Assembly (NCBI RefSeq): GCF_900188415.1
Contig: NZ_FZNV01000009.1
Span: 1 to 64,000, forward strand
Reading direction: 5' to 3'
DNA length: 64,000 bases
Origin: Maribacter sedimenticola
Lineage (GTDB): Bacteria; Bacteroidota; Bacteroidia; Flavobacteriales; Flavobacteriaceae
Under the pieces are notes generated by a model that was not told where the DNA came from, made no database searches, and worked only from the letters and a program-made list of their open reading frames with translations. The position numbers and the translations under genes were made by a program. How positions within the stretch are numbered: the first letter of the stretch is position 1; the number at the start of each line of letters is the position of its first letter. Shown in pieces: positions 28,197 to 36,941 of the stretch.

Positions 28197-28197
28197 G
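28164..28197 (+). terminator. Intrinsic terminator of element A
   Basis: 11-bp perfect stem, 10-nt loop, run of five T (28192-28196). There is no upstream plus-strand protein gene for it to end (htpG is on the other strand), so it must end a short RNA or attenuate the downstream operon. Confidence 0.75.
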
Positions 28198-28263
28198 CTA
28201 AACAAAAACAAGTAATCAATGAACAAAACCTATATTATTTGAAATTGTGTAAAAACTATCTAT

Positions 28264-28917
28264 ATGGCAGTAAAAACAAAAAAAACATCTAAGGAGTCTA
28301 TTATGTCATTGTATATGGATTATGTGCTGGAGCATGAGAAGGTTCCCAAATCGGTATATAAGTTTTGTAAGGATAATGCAATTGTTGAAAGTGATTTCTA
28401 TTTGTATTTTGGGTCAATCGGCGCTTTGCAAAAAAGTATATGGACCACCTTTTTTGATAACACGATAAAGGTAATTCATAAGAACAAGGAATATGGGGAA
28501 TTTGCAAATAGGGATAAAATGCTCACTTTTTTATTCACGTTTTTTGAAGTTTTGACCCTAAATCGTAGTTATGTATTGTTCGTTATGGATAATGCTCCCA
28601 GTCCGCTCAAAAATATGATGCAGGTAAAGGAGTTAAGAAAAAAGGTGAAGGATTTTGCTAAGGACTTGATCAATAAAGGAAATGCGAGCAAAAGTTCTAA
28701 GCTAACAAAGCACAATCCCCAACTATTTTCTGAAGGAGCATGGCTGCAGGTTTTATTTCTAATGAATTTTTGGAGAACAGATGATTCACCCGGTTTTGAG
28801 AAAACGGATGTAGCCATTGAAAAATCTGTAAACACTATTTTCGATGTCTTTGATAACACCCCATTGGAAAATATTCTTGATTTTGGAAAATTTCTATACA
28901 AGGAGACATTTGCCTAA
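28264..28917 (+). CDS. TetR family-like regulator (C-terminal-domain type)
   Basis: 217 residues, all helical. The N-terminal 60 residues (KESIMSLYMDYVLEHEKVPKS...FCKDNAIVESDFYLYFGSIG) resemble a TetR helix-turn-helix with the FYLYFGS motif in place of the usual FY.HF.SK. The rest fits the TetR C-terminal domain found in Bacteroidetes proteins next to ABC1 kinases. It lies 15 bp upstream of the ABC1 kinase gene, so the two are co-transcribed and it may autoregulate the pair. The ligand is unknown and DNA binding is inferred. Confidence 0.82.
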   Translation: MAVKTKKTSKESIMSLYMDYVLEHEKVPKSVYKFCKDNAIVESDFYLYFGSIGALQKSIWTTFFDNTIKVIHKNKEYGEFANRDKMLTFLFTFFEVLTLNRSYVLFVMDNAPSPLKNMMQVKELRKKVKDFAKDLINKGNASKSSKLTKHNPQLFSEGAWLQVLFLMNFWRTDDSPGFEKTDVAIEKSVNTIFDVFDNTPLENILDFGKFLYKETFA

Positions 28918-28932
28918 TTTAATTTATACCGA

Positions 28933-30243
28933 TTGAAAACATTAGATAAGATACCTACAGGGAAAATAGAGCGCGCCAGTAAATTGGTGCGTACCGGTGC
29001 GAAAATCGGTGGTAATTATGCCAAGTACCTTGGTAAAAAAATAATTGACCCCAATACTACAAGAGATGAATTGGATGAGGATAATGCTACGGACATCTAT
29101 GATGGACTAAAGTCTTTAAAAGGTAGTGCTTTAAAGGTGGCTCAGATGCTAAGCATGGAGAAAAACTTATTGCCCAATGCATATGTGGAAAAATTTTCCC
29201 TGTCGCAGTTTTCGGTACCTCCCTTGTCCGCACCATTGGTAAGAAAAACCTTTAAAAAGTATTTGGATAAATATCCAGAAGAGGTTTTTGATTCGTTTAA
29301 TAAGGATTCTGTTAATGCAGCTAGTATAGGTCAGGTGCACAAGGCAACCAAAAATGGCAAGCAATTGGCCGTAAAAATTCAATACCCTGGTGTAGCTCAA
29401 AGTATTAGTAGCGATCTGGCCATTGTAAAGCCAATTGCGATCCGTATGTTCAACCTACAAGGAAAGGATTCTGATAAGTATTTTAAAGAGGTGGAGAATA
29501 AATTGGTAGAAGAAACGGATTATGTATTGGAGGTTTCCCAAAGTCAGGAAATTACCTATGCCTGTAAACAAATCCCGAACATTAAATTTCCTACTTATTA
29601 TCCAGAGCTTTCAAGTTCCCGCATAATCACTATGGATTGGATGACGGGTAAGCATTTAAGCGAGTTTACAAAAACAGATTTCACCCAAGAAATAGGAAAT
29701 CAATTGGGTCAGGCCTTGTGGGATTTTTATATGTATCAGATTCATGGTCTCCGCAAGGTCCATGCCGATCCCCATCCTGGAAATTTTTTGGTCAATAAAA
29801 AGAATGAGCTAATTGCCATAGATTTTGGTTGCATTAAGGAAGTGCCGGATTCTTTTTATAAACCTTATTTTGAATTGGCTAAGCCGGAGAACATCTCCGA
29901 TCAGCGTGTATTTACTGGAAAATTGTATGAATTGGAAATTTTATTGCCCAATGATACAGACAAGGAAATTATGTTCTTTTCATCTATTTTTCATCAACTG
30001 CTAAGTCTATTTACCAGTCCTTTTCATGCGAATGAATTTGATTTTGCAGATGAAGCATTTTGGTCTAAAATTGCAGATTTGGGAGAACAATTCTCTTCTG
30101 ATAAACAACTTAGGAAAATGAACGGAAATAGAGGTTCTAAACATTTTTTATATATGAACCGGACGTTCTTTGGTCTTTACAACTTGCTACATGATTTAAA
30201 AGCACATGTAAAGATCAATGATTATAAGAAATATCTTAATTAA
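28933..30243 (+). CDS. ABC1/AarF/UbiB-type atypical kinase
   Basis: 436 residues. The signature region has LKGSALKVAQMLSME (the family KxGQ motif, here KVAQ at 68-71), the Ala-rich nucleotide loop NAASIGQVHKA (128-138), VAIK-like Lys148 (LAVKIQYPG), the catalytic HADPHPGNFLV and the metal-binding DFG in AIDFGC. ABC1 proteins support quinone biosynthesis or other lipid-linked steps with weak kinase or ATPase activity; the substrate here is unknown. The start is TTG at 28933, 15 bp after the regulator. No ubiquinone or menaquinone genes are nearby. Confidence 0.9.
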   Translation: MKTLDKIPTGKIERASKLVRTGAKIGGNYAKYLGKKIIDPNTTRDELDEDNATDIYDGLKSLKGSALKVAQMLSMEKNLLPNAYVEKFSLSQFSVPPLSAPLVRKTFKKYLDKYPEEVFDSFNKDSVNAASIGQVHKATKNGKQLAVKIQYPGVAQSISSDLAIVKPIAIRMFNLQGKDSDKYFKEVENKLVEETDYVLEVSQSQEITYACKQIPNIKFPTYYPELSSSRIITMDWMTGKHLSEFTKTDFTQEIGNQLGQALWDFYMYQIHGLRKVHADPHPGNFLVNKKNELIAIDFGCIKEVPDSFYKPYFELAKPENISDQRVFTGKLYELEILLPNDTDKEIMFFSSIFHQLLSLFTSPFHANEFDFADEAFWSKIADLGEQFSSDKQLRKMNGNRGSKHFLYMNRTFFGLYNLLHDLKAHVKINDYKKYLN

Positions 30244-30358
30244 GGACCGGGCAAATTTTATTATTCGTAGGGATTGTTGCAATTTTAGGGTGAATTCTTA
30301 ATAGTTGTTTATATTGCAACACTAATGATACCTGAACTATCAGGCTAAAAATATTACT

Positions 30359-31369
30359 ATGTACAACTCAAAAATAATTGGCCTTGGTCATTATGTGCCC
30401 GAAAACGTAGTGACTAACGATGACTTGTCCAAAGTCATGGATACAAATGATGCTTGGATACAGGAGCGCACAGGAATCAAGGAACGAAGACATGTGGTCA
30501 AGGGTGATGGGGATACCACTACGAGCATGGGTGTTAAGGCTGCTAAGATTGCAATTGAAAGAGCGGGTATAGATAAGGATGATATAGATTTTATAGTATT
30601 TGCCACCTTAAGTCCGGATTATTACTTTCCCGGTCCCGGTGTTCTGGTACAACGAGATTTAGGGATTAAAACCGTTGGTGCCTTGGATGTCCGCAATCAA
30701 TGTTCTGGATTCGTATATGCAATTTCTGTAGCGGACCAGTATATAAAGACGGGTATGTATAAAAATATTTTGGTAATTGGTTCTGAGCTTCATTCCCACG
30801 GGTTGGATATGACTACAAGGGGTAGGGCGGTATCCGTAATTTTTGGCGATGGTGCCGGTGCCGCTGTATTAAGTAGGGAAGAGGACAATACCAAAGGAAT
30901 TTTATCTACACATCTGCATTCAGAAGGGCAACATGCTGAGGAGCTATCTTTAATAGCCCCTGGAATGGGTAAAAGATGGGTGACGGATATTATAGAGGAC
31001 AATGATGAAAAAGATGAATCTTACTATCCTTATATGAACGGTCAATTCGTATTTAAAAATGCCGTGGTCCGTTTTAGCGAAGTAATTATTGAAGGGTTGC
31101 AAAAAAATAATTTACAATCTACGGATATTGATCTTTTAGTGCCACATCAGGCCAATTTGAGAATATCTCAATTCATTCAAAAGAAATTTCAATTAAGCGA
31201 TGATCAAGTGTTCAATAACATTATGAATTATGGCAATACCACTGCAGCTTCTATACCTATTGCGTTAACAGAGGCGTGGGAGGCCGGTAAGGTAAAACCT
31301 GGCGATTTGGTCGTTTTGGCCGCTTTTGGAAGCGGTTTCACATGGGGCAGTGTTATCATAAAATGGTAA
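30359..31369 (+). CDS. 3-Oxoacyl-ACP synthase III (FabH-like ketosynthase)
   Basis: 336 residues with the FabH catalytic triad Cys115 (RNQCSGF), His263 (VPHQANLR) and Asn293 (NYGNTTAAS). It condenses an acyl-CoA starter with malonyl-ACP. It is longer than canonical FabH, with an insert at about 205-225 (TDIIEDNDEKDES), as in a Bacteroidetes paralogue group. Since the fatty-acid fab cluster with plsX is not here, this may be the secondary FabH involved in a special lipid or flexirubin-type product (inference). Single gene with a terminator-like palindrome just after it. Confidence 0.9.
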   Translation: MYNSKIIGLGHYVPENVVTNDDLSKVMDTNDAWIQERTGIKERRHVVKGDGDTTTSMGVKAAKIAIERAGIDKDDIDFIVFATLSPDYYFPGPGVLVQRDLGIKTVGALDVRNQCSGFVYAISVADQYIKTGMYKNILVIGSELHSHGLDMTTRGRAVSVIFGDGAGAAVLSREEDNTKGILSTHLHSEGQHAEELSLIAPGMGKRWVTDIIEDNDEKDESYYPYMNGQFVFKNAVVRFSEVIIEGLQKNNLQSTDIDLLVPHQANLRISQFIQKKFQLSDDQVFNNIMNYGNTTAASIPIALTEAWEAGKVKPGDLVVLAAFGSGFTWGSVIIKW

Positions 31370-31373
31370 AATA

Positions 31374-31402
31374 AAGCACCCGTAGAATTTCTACGGGTGC
31401 TA
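31374..31402. terminator. Hairpin after the FabH-like gene
   Basis: AGCACCCGTAGAA / TTCTACGGGTGCT, 13-bp arms around a single base. The better T-run (TTTATTTT) is on the minus strand; on the plus strand it is followed by TATTATAT. It may stop transcription from both sides. Confidence 0.65.
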
Positions 31403-31560
31403 TTATATAGTGGTATCCAATACGAAAAAAACCAACCAATCTTCTTTATTGAATAACCCCTATACATTATAATAGACGCTATAAAATGTGGTTTGTTACT
31501 TATATGGGCGAATATTACATTTTAAAATATTTAAAAATTTACCGGAATTAGGTAAGGATG

Positions 31561-31600
31561 CAAAAAGAAACCCGACAACCAAAATAATTTGGAAGCCGGG
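31561..31600 (-). terminator. Minus-strand intrinsic terminator without a matching gene
   Basis: On the minus strand CCCGGCTTCCAAA / TTTGGTTGTCGGG (two central T-T mismatches) is followed by TTTCTTTTT. The nearest upstream minus-strand sequence is intergenic or antisense to the CoA-binding gene. Confidence 0.55.
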
Positions 31601-31678
31601 CTTCAAATGCTGATAGGCTATACTAAACACTAACCATTAACTATAAACATATAGCGTTACCAACAATATTTTAAATGG

Positions 31679-31697
31679 AGTTAGATAATATCTAACT
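31679..31697. promoter_or_regulatory. 19-bp perfect palindrome, candidate operator
   Basis: AGTTAGATAATATCTAACT, nine-base arms around one central A, 68 bp before the ATG of the CoA-binding protein gene. Placement fits an operator; on RNA it would be a hairpin with almost no loop, which makes a DNA-binding role more likely. Confidence 0.5.
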
Positions 31698-31764
31698 TTA
31701 CTAATAGACGAAATATTGCACAAATAGTTACAATTCAAGCAAACTTTAACATCTTTAAATTAAT

Positions 31765-32124
31765 ATGAAAAAGACCCTAGTTTTTGGAGCATCCTTAAAA
31801 CCAAACCGTTACAGTAACATTGCAATCAATAGACTAGTAGCTGCTGGGGTAGAAACATGTGCTTTTGGATTAAGAGCAGGAAATGTTTCTGGAGTCGAAA
31901 TCTATACTAATTTGGACAAAATTAATGATATTCATACAATTACGCTCTATCTAAATCCTAAAAGACAAGAAGAATATTACCAAAGTATAATTTCCTTGAA
32001 TCCCAAAAGGGTTATTTTTAACCCTGGAACGGAAAATCCTGTATTTTATAACCTATTGAAAAAGAATGGTATAGAGGTGGATATTGCGTGCACCTTAGTG
32101 TTATTGGGTACCGGGCAATATTAA
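31765..32124 (+). CDS. CoA-binding (YccU-like) Rossmann protein
   Basis: 119 residues. KTLVFGASLKPNRYSNIAINRL is a nucleotide-binding beta-alpha-beta, and NPKRVIFNPGTENPVF is the second conserved block of the small CoA-binding domain family. Related proteins bind CoA or similar nucleotides; the cellular role is unknown. Single gene, preceded by the palindrome at 31679 and converging on the symporter gene only 10 bp away. Confidence 0.88.
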   Translation: MKKTLVFGASLKPNRYSNIAINRLVAAGVETCAFGLRAGNVSGVEIYTNLDKINDIHTITLYLNPKRQEEYYQSIISLNPKRVIFNPGTENPVFYNLLKKNGIEVDIACTLVLLGTGQY

Positions 32125-32134
32125 TATATTTTTC

Positions 32135-33625
32135 TTAGGCGATATCTTTAATATTTGCTTCTGTAACCGGTTTTTTACGAATGATCCATAAACCAATAAA
32201 AGTTAGGAGACCATTTAAGGGAAGAAGTTCATATCCAAATTCATAACCTCCTAAAAACTCGCTCGGGATCTTGGCCAAGGTAAGGATGCTCACAACACAG
32301 ACTAAAGCTACTACCCAAACGTATTTATCGTATACTTTATATTTAGTAAAAATACCAAACGAAAACAAGCCCAATAGCGGGCCATAGGTGTAAGAAGCAA
32401 CCGTAAGCAGACCGTCTATAACATTTCTGTCTAAGATATATTTAAAGGAAATTACGACCAGTATTAAAAGTAGACTCATGCCAATATGGGTTTTACGGCG
32501 AATTTTTTTAGCTACCTGTTGCGATTTTTTTTCGGTATTAAGAAAATCTACACAAAAAGAGGTGGTCAATGAGGTGAGTGCACTATCCGCACTGCTATAG
32601 GCCGCAGCAATAAGTCCCAACATAAAGGTTACGGCTACGGTAAGTCCCAAGCCGCTGTTAAGGGCTATTTCTGGAAACAATAAATCTGATTTTGGTGAGC
32701 CATCCATTAACGGAAGTGCTATTTGGTGTACGTCGGCATAAATGAACAATAATGCACCAAGTAACATAAAAATAAAGGTTACTATGACAAGAACAACGCT
32801 AAAACTGACCATGTTTTTTTGAGCTTCGCCCAAATTTCTACAGGTAAGATTTTTTTGCATCATATCTTGATCTAGTCCTGTCATACAAATGGTAATGAAC
32901 ATACCGCCTAAAAAAGATTTTAATAAATGATTCTTGGAAAAGAAATCATCGGTAAAAAATGTTTTGCTATAATGTTCCAATTCCGTAGAGCCCAGGAACT
33001 CAACAAATGTCCAATCTAGCTTTTCCAGAATAAAGTAAATTGAAAGTATTACGGATACCAGCATGAACAGGGTTTGTAAGGTATCTGTCCAAACGATGGT
33101 TTTAATTCCGCCCCTAAAGGTATAAACCCAAATTAATAAGATGGAAAGGGTTACCGTAATTTCAAACGGAACGTTCCATGCATCGAATACAAATTGCTGT
33201 AACACTATCGCTACTAAAAATAATCTAAAGGCCGCTCCCAAAACCCGTGATATAAAGAATGAAACGGCACCTACCTTGTAGCTTACAAAGCCAAAGCGAT
33301 CGTCTAAATATTGGTAAATGGAGGTTACGTTCTGTTTATAATAAATAGGCAATAGGATAAAAGCGGTTACCAGATAGCCAAGGAAATAACCTAGAACAAC
33401 CTGCATATAGCTAAATTGAGAAGCATCTACCCAGCCTGGTACGGATATAAAGGTAACACCGGACAAAGAAGCGCCTACCATACCAAATGCTACCAGGTAC
33501 CAGGGCGATTGTTTTCCCGCCTTGAAAAAATCCTCATTGGAGTCGTTCTTTCCGGTAAAGTAAGATATAACCAGTAGCAGAACAAAATAACCTGAAATCA
33601 ATAATAATATGTGGGAGGCACTCAT
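32135..33625 (-). CDS. Sodium:solute symporter (SSS family)
   Basis: 496 residues, about 13 membrane helices. Landmarks are [68 protein letters not shown] and the [20 protein letters not shown] sodium site. This branch differs from the symporter at 23481 and is common in Bacteroidetes without a known substrate. It is divergent from recR over a 196-bp gap and convergent with the CoA-binding gene. No catabolic partner gene adjoins it. Confidence 0.9.
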   Translation of the reverse strand: MSASHILLLISGYFVLLLVISYFTGKNDSNEDFFKAGKQSPWYLVAFGMVGASLSGVTFISVPGWVDASQFSYMQVVLGYFLGYLVTAFILLPIYYKQNVTSIYQYLDDRFGFVSYKVGAVSFFISRVLGAAFRLFLVAIVLQQFVFDAWNVPFEITVTLSILLIWVYTFRGGIKTIVWTDTLQTLFMLVSVILSIYFILEKLDWTFVEFLGSTELEHYSKTFFTDDFFSKNHLLKSFLGGMFITICMTGLDQDMMQKNLTCRNLGEAQKNMVSFSVVLVIVTFIFMLLGALLFIYADVHQIALPLMDGSPKSDLLFPEIALNSGLGLTVAVTFMLGLIAAAYSSADSALTSLTTSFCVDFLNTEKKSQQVAKKIRRKTHIGMSLLLILVVISFKYILDRNVIDGLLTVASYTYGPLLGLFSFGIFTKYKVYDKYVWVVALVCVVSILTLAKIPSEFLGGYEFGYELLPLNGLLTFIGLWIIRKKPVTEANIKDIA

Positions 33626-33821
33626 GAATTTTAATTTGACGCCAAATTACAAAAAGTTATATGACGTGGTGAAATAGTTGAAACTTAAGGTGCAATTTTA
33701 TAGGCCTTTGAACTATGCGTGTTCTATGGTAAAACCGTTGCTATGGATAGTATTAGAATTTTGTGTTAACGGGGCAGCATATTTTTCAACTTTAGTCGTA
33801 AATTTATGCCCATATTAGCCT

Positions 33822-34442
33822 ATGGATTTTTCATCGAAATTATTAGAGAATGCTGTGTATGAAGTATCGCAATTGCCAGGTATTGGCAAGCGTACAGCTT
33901 TACGATTGGTATTACATTTGTTAAAGCAACCAGAAAGACGTACGGATGATCTTGCTACGTCTTTGGTGGACCTTAGGGGCAAGATTCAATTTTGCGAAAA
34001 TTGCCACAATATTGCGGATACGGTTTTGTGTGAAATCTGTGCAAATCCCAAAAGGGATGATTCACTGGTTTGTGTTGTAGAGGATATAAGGGATGTAATG
34101 GCAATAGAAAATACGGGCCAGTTCAGGGGAAAATACCATGTTTTGGGCGGTAAGATATCTCCAATGGAAGGCGTGGGCCCCCAGAACCTAAAAATTGGAT
34201 CTTTGGTGGAGAAGGTAAAGGAGGGGGTAATAAAGGAGTTGATTTTTGCGTTGAGTTCTACGATGGAGGGCGATACTACTAATTTCTACATATTTAGGCA
34301 ATTGGAAGGTATTAACGTTAAGACATCCACAATAGCTAGAGGTATAGCAGTGGGTGATGAATTAGAGTATGCAGATGAGGTGACCCTGGGTAGAAGTATA
34401 CTTAATCGCGTTCCTTTTGAAGGTTCCTTAAGACAAGATTAG
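33822..34442 (+). CDS. recR: Recombination mediator RecR
   Basis: 206 residues, standard length. N-terminal helix-hairpin-helix ([17 protein letters not shown]), a four-cysteine zinc finger Cys58, Cys61, Cys70, Cys73, then a Toprim domain ([16 protein letters not shown]) and a C-terminal Walker-like segment ([24 protein letters not shown]). With RecO (and RecF) it loads RecA on gapped DNA. A stand-alone gene here; the usual dnaX or YbaB neighbours are absent, which is normal in Flavobacteria. Confidence 0.97.
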   Translation: MDFSSKLLENAVYEVSQLPGIGKRTALRLVLHLLKQPERRTDDLATSLVDLRGKIQFCENCHNIADTVLCEICANPKRDDSLVCVVEDIRDVMAIENTGQFRGKYHVLGGKISPMEGVGPQNLKIGSLVEKVKEGVIKELIFALSSTMEGDTTNFYIFRQLEGINVKTSTIARGIAVGDELEYADEVTLGRSILNRVPFEGSLRQD

Positions 34443-34478
34443 AACTTTAAAACAATAGTAATGTCATCAATAAGGCGT

Positions 34479-34495
34479 TATTTTTGTTATTTTTG
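34479..34495 (+). promoter_or_regulatory. Two adjacent -7 elements for the E2 gene
   Basis: TATTTTTG occurs twice, at 34479-34486 and 34488-34495, about 40 bp before the ATG. A doubled -7 box could give two nearby transcription starts. No clear -33 TTTG. Confidence 0.45.
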
Positions 34496-34532
34496 CAAAA
34501 AATATATCTAATACAAGCTATAAATTATCGAT

Positions 34533-35900
34533 ATGTCAAAATTTGAATTGAAACTACCACGAATGGGGGAAAGTGTTGCAGAGGCAACGTTGACGGCATG
34601 GTTGAAAGAGGTAGGGGATACTATAGAAATGGATGAGGCTATTTTTGAAATTGCTACGGATAAGGTTGATAGCGAGGTGCCCAGTGAGGTTGATGGTGTG
34701 TTGGTGGAGAAGTGTTTTAAAGTAGATGATGTAATTAAAGTGGGGCAGACCGTAGCTATTATAGAAGTTGAGGGTGTAGAGGATGCACCTGAAGAAGTGG
34801 GACAGGTAGAACCGCAACATGTAGAGCCATTAGAGGAAGAAATGGTGACCGCGGCAGCCGAAACCGTTGAAAAGGCCAAGGCGGCAGTATCACCAGAGTT
34901 GGTCATACGGGATACGGAACGTTTTTATTCACCATTGGTGAAAAATATTGCTAAGGAAGAGGGTGTTTCGTTTGAGGAGTTAGAAGCTATTGACGGCACA
35001 GGAAAAGATGGCAGGGTTACCAAAGATGATATTTTAGCTTATGTCAAGAATGGTAAGGCAAAAGCTGAGCAACATGTACAGGTCATTAAAAAAGAACCTG
35101 TGCAGGAAAATATTACCCAGAACGGTTCAATAACTGGTAATGATACATCTAAAACTACTGTTTCCGATACATCCAAAACATCAGTTGCGGGCAGCGATGA
35201 GGTTATTCCTATGTCCAGAATGGGAAAATTGATTGCCAAACATATGGCGGAAAGCATATCTACATCGGCCCATGTGCAAAGTTTTATAGAGGTGGATGTT
35301 ACCAATATCGTGAATTGGCGTTTAAAGATGAAAGATGCATTCCTGAAAAGGGAAGGAGAAAAATTAACGTTTACCCCAATTTTTCTTGAAGCAGTGGCCA
35401 AAGCGTTAAAAAAATATCCCATGATGAATATTTCTGTAGATGGGGATACCGTAATTAAAAAGAAGAATATTAATATAGGTATGGCCGCCGCATTGCCAGA
35501 CGGTAATCTAATTGTGCCCGTCATAAAGAATGCAGATCAGTTGAATCTGGTAGGTATGGCTAAAGTAGTCAATGATTTGGCGGAGCGCTCAAGAAACAAT
35601 GCCTTAAAGCCTGATGAAGTTCAGGGCGGAACATATACCGTAACCAATGTTGGTACATTTGGTAGTGTCTTTGGTACGCCAATTATAAATCAGCCACAAG
35701 TGGGTATTCTTGCTTTGGGGGCAATACGAAAAATTCCATCTGTTATTGAAACGGCAGAAGGAGATTTTATAGGAATACGTAGTAAAATGTATCTCTCCCA
35801 TAGCTATGATCATAGAGTGGTCAATGGCGCATTGGGTAGTATGTTTGCAAAGGCCGTAGCGGATTATTTAGAGGCCTGGGATGTAAATCGTGAAATTTAA
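34533..35900 (+). CDS. 2-Oxo acid dehydrogenase E2 (dihydrolipoamide acyltransferase), branched-chain type
   Basis: 455 residues. One lipoyl domain (1-78) with Lys44 in ATDKVDSEVP, a linker rich in Glu and Val, a peripheral subunit-binding domain (about 130-167, YSPLVKNIAKEEGVSFEEL), a second linker, and the catalytic domain (about 215-455). The catalytic motif is DHRVVNG, with His427 present but Asn431 where HRxxDG has Asp. The subunit composition fits branched-chain oxo acid complexes rather than PDH or OGDH, by general similarity. No E1 or E3 gene lies next to it, as is usual in Flavobacteria. Confidence 0.9.
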   Translation: MSKFELKLPRMGESVAEATLTAWLKEVGDTIEMDEAIFEIATDKVDSEVPSEVDGVLVEKCFKVDDVIKVGQTVAIIEVEGVEDAPEEVGQVEPQHVEPLEEEMVTAAAETVEKAKAAVSPELVIRDTERFYSPLVKNIAKEEGVSFEELEAIDGTGKDGRVTKDDILAYVKNGKAKAEQHVQVIKKEPVQENITQNGSITGNDTSKTTVSDTSKTSVAGSDEVIPMSRMGKLIAKHMAESISTSAHVQSFIEVDVTNIVNWRLKMKDAFLKREGEKLTFTPIFLEAVAKALKKYPMMNISVDGDTVIKKKNINIGMAAALPDGNLIVPVIKNADQLNLVGMAKVVNDLAERSRNNALKPDEVQGGTYTVTNVGTFGSVFGTPIINQPQVGILALGAIRKIPSVIETAEGDFIGIRSKMYLSHSYDHRVVNGALGSMFAKAVADYLEAWDVNREI

Positions 35901-35922
35901 ACTAACATAATAACTAGTATAT

Positions 35923-35960
35923 AAGTGGCATTTGTTTTAACAAATGCCACTTTTGTGTTT
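35923..35960 (+). terminator. Intrinsic terminator after the E2 gene
   Basis: AAGTGGCATTTG / CAAATGCCACTT, 12-bp perfect stem with a 6-nt loop followed by TTGTGTTT. Confidence 0.85.
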
Positions 35961-36137
35961 ATTGGCTACAGGTTATCCGTATAGTTGCTAAAAAAAAGTG
36001 GACTTTAGGAGTTCTGGCCTTTTATAGGATGGTTTTAATCGTTTGCTCAATATGTATGTTCATTATCTTTTATAAAACGGTATATGGCTATGTTAAATTT
36101 TAATTGGCCTGTATTAGAGCATTTGCATAACGAAAGG

Positions 36138-36145
36138 TATCTTTG
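36138..36145 (+). promoter_or_regulatory. Putative -7 element for the exonuclease operon
   Basis: TATCTTTG fits TAnnTTTG, 17 bp before the ATG at 36163. It would drive the five-gene run to cinA. The -33 box is not clear. Confidence 0.5.
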
Positions 36146-36162
36146 TAAAAAGTGTATTTAAT

Positions 36163-36939
36163 ATGGAGTTAAAGCTGACCAGGCCTATCTGTTTTTTTGA
36201 TTTGGAAACCACAGGGGTAAATGTGGCAAAAGATCGTATTGTTGAAATTTCTATCCTAAAGGTATATCCAAACGGCAATAAGGAAAGTAAGACCTGGCTG
36301 GTAAACCCAGAAATGGTCATTCCGCAAGAAGTGGTAGATGTGCATGGCATTACCAATGAAAAAGTGGCCAATGAGCCTACTTTTAAACAATTATCCAAAG
36401 AAATCTATAGAATGATAAAGGATGCTGATCTGGGTGGATTTAATTCTGACCGGTTTGATATTCCGTTATTGGCAGAGGAAATGTTGCGTGCCGGTATTGA
36501 TTTTGACATGAAAAATACGGTGTCTATTGATGTACAGACTATTTTTCATAAAATGGAAAAACGTACATTGGAGGCAGCGTACAAATTCTATTGTGGAAAG
36601 GATTTATCCAATGCCCACAGTGCGGAGGCAGATACTAATGCAACTTATGAGGTATTGTTGTCACAACTGGATAGGTATCCGGATTTGGAGAACAACGTAA
36701 AGAAACTTTCTGAATTTTCACGAAGAAAACAATCAGTGGATTTTGCTGGTTTTATTGCCATGGATGAGGAAGGGGAAGAAATTTTTGCTTTTGGTAAGCA
36801 TAAGGGCAAAAAAGTACATGATGTACTTGAAAACGAACCTGGTTATTTTGGTTGGATGCTCAATGCGGATTTTCCTTTGTATACTAAAAAAATACTGACA
36901 CAGATTAAGTTGAGCAAACTCAATAATAAACTAGGCTAA
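36163..36939 (+). CDS. DEDDh 3'-5' exonuclease (DnaQ-like) with ExoX-type C-terminus
   Basis: 258 residues. ExoI motif FFDLETTG with Asp13 and Glu15, ExoII GGFNSDRFDIPLLAEEM, ExoIII NAHSAEADTNATYEVL with catalytic His and Asp. The C-terminal 60 residues (FAFGKHKGKKVHDV...GYFGWML) match the short domain found after exonuclease X-like enzymes. Probably DNA repair or proofreading outside the replisome, rather than the Pol III epsilon subunit. First gene of a tight run: 2 bp to the next gene. Confidence 0.92.
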   Translation: MELKLTRPICFFDLETTGVNVAKDRIVEISILKVYPNGNKESKTWLVNPEMVIPQEVVDVHGITNEKVANEPTFKQLSKEIYRMIKDADLGGFNSDRFDIPLLAEEMLRAGIDFDMKNTVSIDVQTIFHKMEKRTLEAAYKFYCGKDLSNAHSAEADTNATYEVLLSQLDRYPDLENNVKKLSEFSRRKQSVDFAGFIAMDEEGEEIFAFGKHKGKKVHDVLENEPGYFGWMLNADFPLYTKKILTQIKLSKLNNKLG

Positions 36940-36941
36940 CA

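Larger units (their letters stand above)
31370..31764. other. 395-bp intergenic region with two hairpins and a palindrome
   Basis: No protein gene. It contains a palindromic hairpin at 31374-31402, a minus-strand terminator-like hairpin at 31561-31600 and a perfect 19-bp palindrome at 31679-31697. On the minus strand GATTGGTTGGTT (31430-31441) precedes the first hairpin and TTAATGGTTAGTG precedes the second, resembling the linkers of elements A and C. Confidence 0.5.

Noticed and set aside
27898-28263. tRNA or other classical RNA gene in the htpG gap
   Set aside because: No cloverleaf or acceptor stem; only the hairpin element described was found.
31374-31402. CRISPR-like or mobile-element end repeats in the 31.4-31.7 kb gap
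   Set aside because: The hairpins differ in sequence, are not regularly spaced and are not flanked by target duplications.
35923-35960. Inverted repeat as an operator for the exonuclease operon
   Set aside because: 12-bp stem with T-rich tail right after the E2 stop is better explained as a terminator.
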